From assembly GCF_001679925.1 (NCBI RefSeq), contig NZ_LYUZ01000002.1, positions 89,881-124,923 on the forward strand: a stretch of DNA of 35,043 bases, given 5' to 3'. The stretch is from Leisingera sp. JC1. GTDB lineage: Bacteria > Pseudomonadota > Alphaproteobacteria > Rhodobacterales > Rhodobacteraceae. A model generated the notes under the pieces. The model was not told where the DNA came from. It saw only the letters and a program-made list of their open reading frames with translations, and searched no databases. The translations under genes were made by a program, and so were the position numbers. Shown piece by piece: positions 34,122 through 35,043 of the stretch. The number at the start of each line of letters is the position of its first letter. Position 1 is the first letter of the stretch.

Positions 34122-34439
34122 CGCCGGGCCGAATGCGTGGAAAAAGTTGGCGAGGGGGAAAGATAGCCGAACTTCAGGTGGGTCTCATCTCTGGGCGCGG
34201 CGGTGGCGTAGCGGCCCCTTGGCGGGTGGAGCAGGAGACACCCGCTCTTTCTGCTAATGGTCGAATTTTCTTCTGCCATGCAGCGGGAGAAAATCGGCGG
34301 TGCAGCGCACTGGCGCGATGATTGCCTGCGAAGCAAAGTTTCAGCACTTCCAGTGTGGGCTCGAACCAAACCACTGCCGCGGTGCGACCGTAGGTCTGCT
34401 CAGAATTGGCGAACGGCAAGTGCCGCCCGCCAACATGGT
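34122..34439. other. Intergenic region before the recombinase
   Basis: This 318 bp separates DoxX (+) from the end of the recombinase (-). Several short frames are open on both strands, but none has a start signal or a recognisable domain. No hairpin with a T-run was found. It may be the remnant of a mobile element end. Confidence 0.4.
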
Positions 34440-35043
34440 TCAAATGTCGATTTGCTCGGCGATGCTCAACGCATCTTCAAGTTCGACACCAAGATATCTG
34501 ACAGTGCTGTCAACCTTTGTGTGCCCGAGCAGGAGTTGAACCGCCCTGAAATTTCCAGTTTTGCGGTAGATTTCCGCTGCTTTGGTCCGGCGCAGCGAAT
34601 GGGTGCCGTATCCGCTGGGCTCCAGCCCAATCGCGGCCACCCAATCCCTCACAAGCCGGCCATATTGGCGTGTTGAGATATGCGGGCGGTCATGAAACCT
34701 GCTGGGAAACATGAAACGGCAGCCGAGAATCTCCGGTGACTTGATCCATGCGGCAATGGTATCCCGCGTGTTTTCAGAGGGTTCAAACTGAACAGGCCGC
34801 TTGGTTTTGCTCTGGATCACGGACACGCGTTCGCGAACGCGATCATCCCTCACCAGGTCGGCGACGGCCAGTTTCACCAAATCGCATCCGCGAAGCTTGC
34901 TATCAATGGCCACGTTGAACAGCGCAAGATCGCGCAGGTTGCCCGCCAGCTCGAGCCGCGCGCGGATCGCCCAGACCTGTTTCGGCAAAAGCGGCCGTTT
35001 CTGGCCGATGATCCGGCCCTTGTTCCAGGCTCTTCGTTTCGGG
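34440..35043 (-). CDS. Tyrosine recombinase/integrase, partial at the right edge
   Basis: At least 200 residues of a tyrosine recombinase catalytic domain. The catalytic residues are visible: Arg in SKLRGCDL, the HxxR pair in THSLRRTK, the second His in LLLGHTKVDSTVRYLG, and the tyrosine nucleophile in that same segment. The frame stays open to the right edge without a stop, reading through KGRIIGQKRPLLPKQVW, so the true start is beyond 35043; an internal TTG at 34988 would cut off these residues. The N-terminal arm-binding domain of phage integrases is absent, as in the short recombinases common in roseobacters. It may act on a nearby mobile element, but no att site is visible. Confidence 0.9.
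   Translation of the reverse strand, partial: PKRRAWNKGRIIGQKRPLLPKQVWAIRARLELAGNLRDLALFNVAIDSKLRGCDLVKLAVADLVRDDRVRERVSVIQSKTKRPVQFEPSENTRDTIAAWIKSPEILGCRFMFPSRFHDRPHISTRQYGRLVRDWVAAIGLEPSGYGTHSLRRTKAAEIYRKTGNFRAVQLLLGHTKVDSTVRYLGVELEDALSIAEQIDI

Noticed and set aside
29176-35043. A genomic island bounded by tRNA-Arg and the recombinase
   Set aside because: No repeat of the tRNA 3' end was found near the recombinase, and most genes between them look like ordinary chromosomal genes.

Overview
The window looks like a chromosomal segment of a marine alphaproteobacterium of the Roseobacter group (Rhodobacterales). The support is high GC with strong third-position GC bias, tightly packed operons with 4-base ATGA overlaps, a TMAO-type uptake operon, a C3-sulfonate-type decarboxylase, a DUF982 gene and a roseobacter-style short tyrosine recombinase. 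Genus (Leisingera/Phaeobacter-like) is inference only. No CRISPR array or insertion sequence was seen.

Left part. At 19-4387 (+) is a tight catabolic operon: SDR oxidoreductase, zinc alcohol dehydrogenase, UspA, the two subunits of a ComDE-type thiamine-diphosphate sulfopyruvate decarboxylase, and an FMN alpha-hydroxyacid dehydrogenase. The best reading is stepwise oxidation of a C3 hydroxy-sulfonate (dihydroxypropanesulfonate or sulfolactate) to sulfopyruvate and then sulfoacetaldehyde. At 4666-8552 (-) is a three-gene YcaO, TfuA, zinc metalloprotease operon, which has the hallmarks of a peptide or protein thioamide-modification system without an obvious precursor peptide.

Middle. At 8699-18708 is a TMAO module. 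TorT (-), the hybrid kinase TorS (+) and the response regulator TorR (-) lie beside a quaternary-amine/TMAO ABC importer (binding protein, ATPase, double-domain permease) and a GlxA/AraC-type regulator. Two direct repeats that match the E. coli tor box at 9 of 10 positions each, 22 bp apart, lie in the torR/tmoX intergenic region. This suggests that a sensory system known for controlling TMAO respiration here controls TMAO uptake. At 18778-25047 (-) follows a four-gene operon of a C-N hydrolase, a 914-residue PLP Orn/Lys/Arg-type decarboxylase, an ATP-grasp ligase and an Ntn-type C45 acyltransferase/hydrolase. It reads like a pathway that makes or remodels an amine-containing amide, and I cannot name it. 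It is the strongest candidate for an undescribed system.

Right part. A protein ending in seven perfect or near-perfect SGAKV pentapeptides (25443-26312) faces a class III adenylate cyclase with TPRs, then a GNAT acetyltransferase. tRNA-Arg(ACG) follows at 29176, then a gene-poor stretch with hairpins, a 58-residue charged protein, a DUF982 protein and a cold-shock protein with a clear terminator. At 31310-34121 is a stress module: ECF sigma factor, RskA-like anti-sigma factor, secreted fasciclin-domain protein, Tat-exported MsrB and DoxX, with a candidate ECF promoter before the fasciclin gene. A tyrosine recombinase runs off the right edge.
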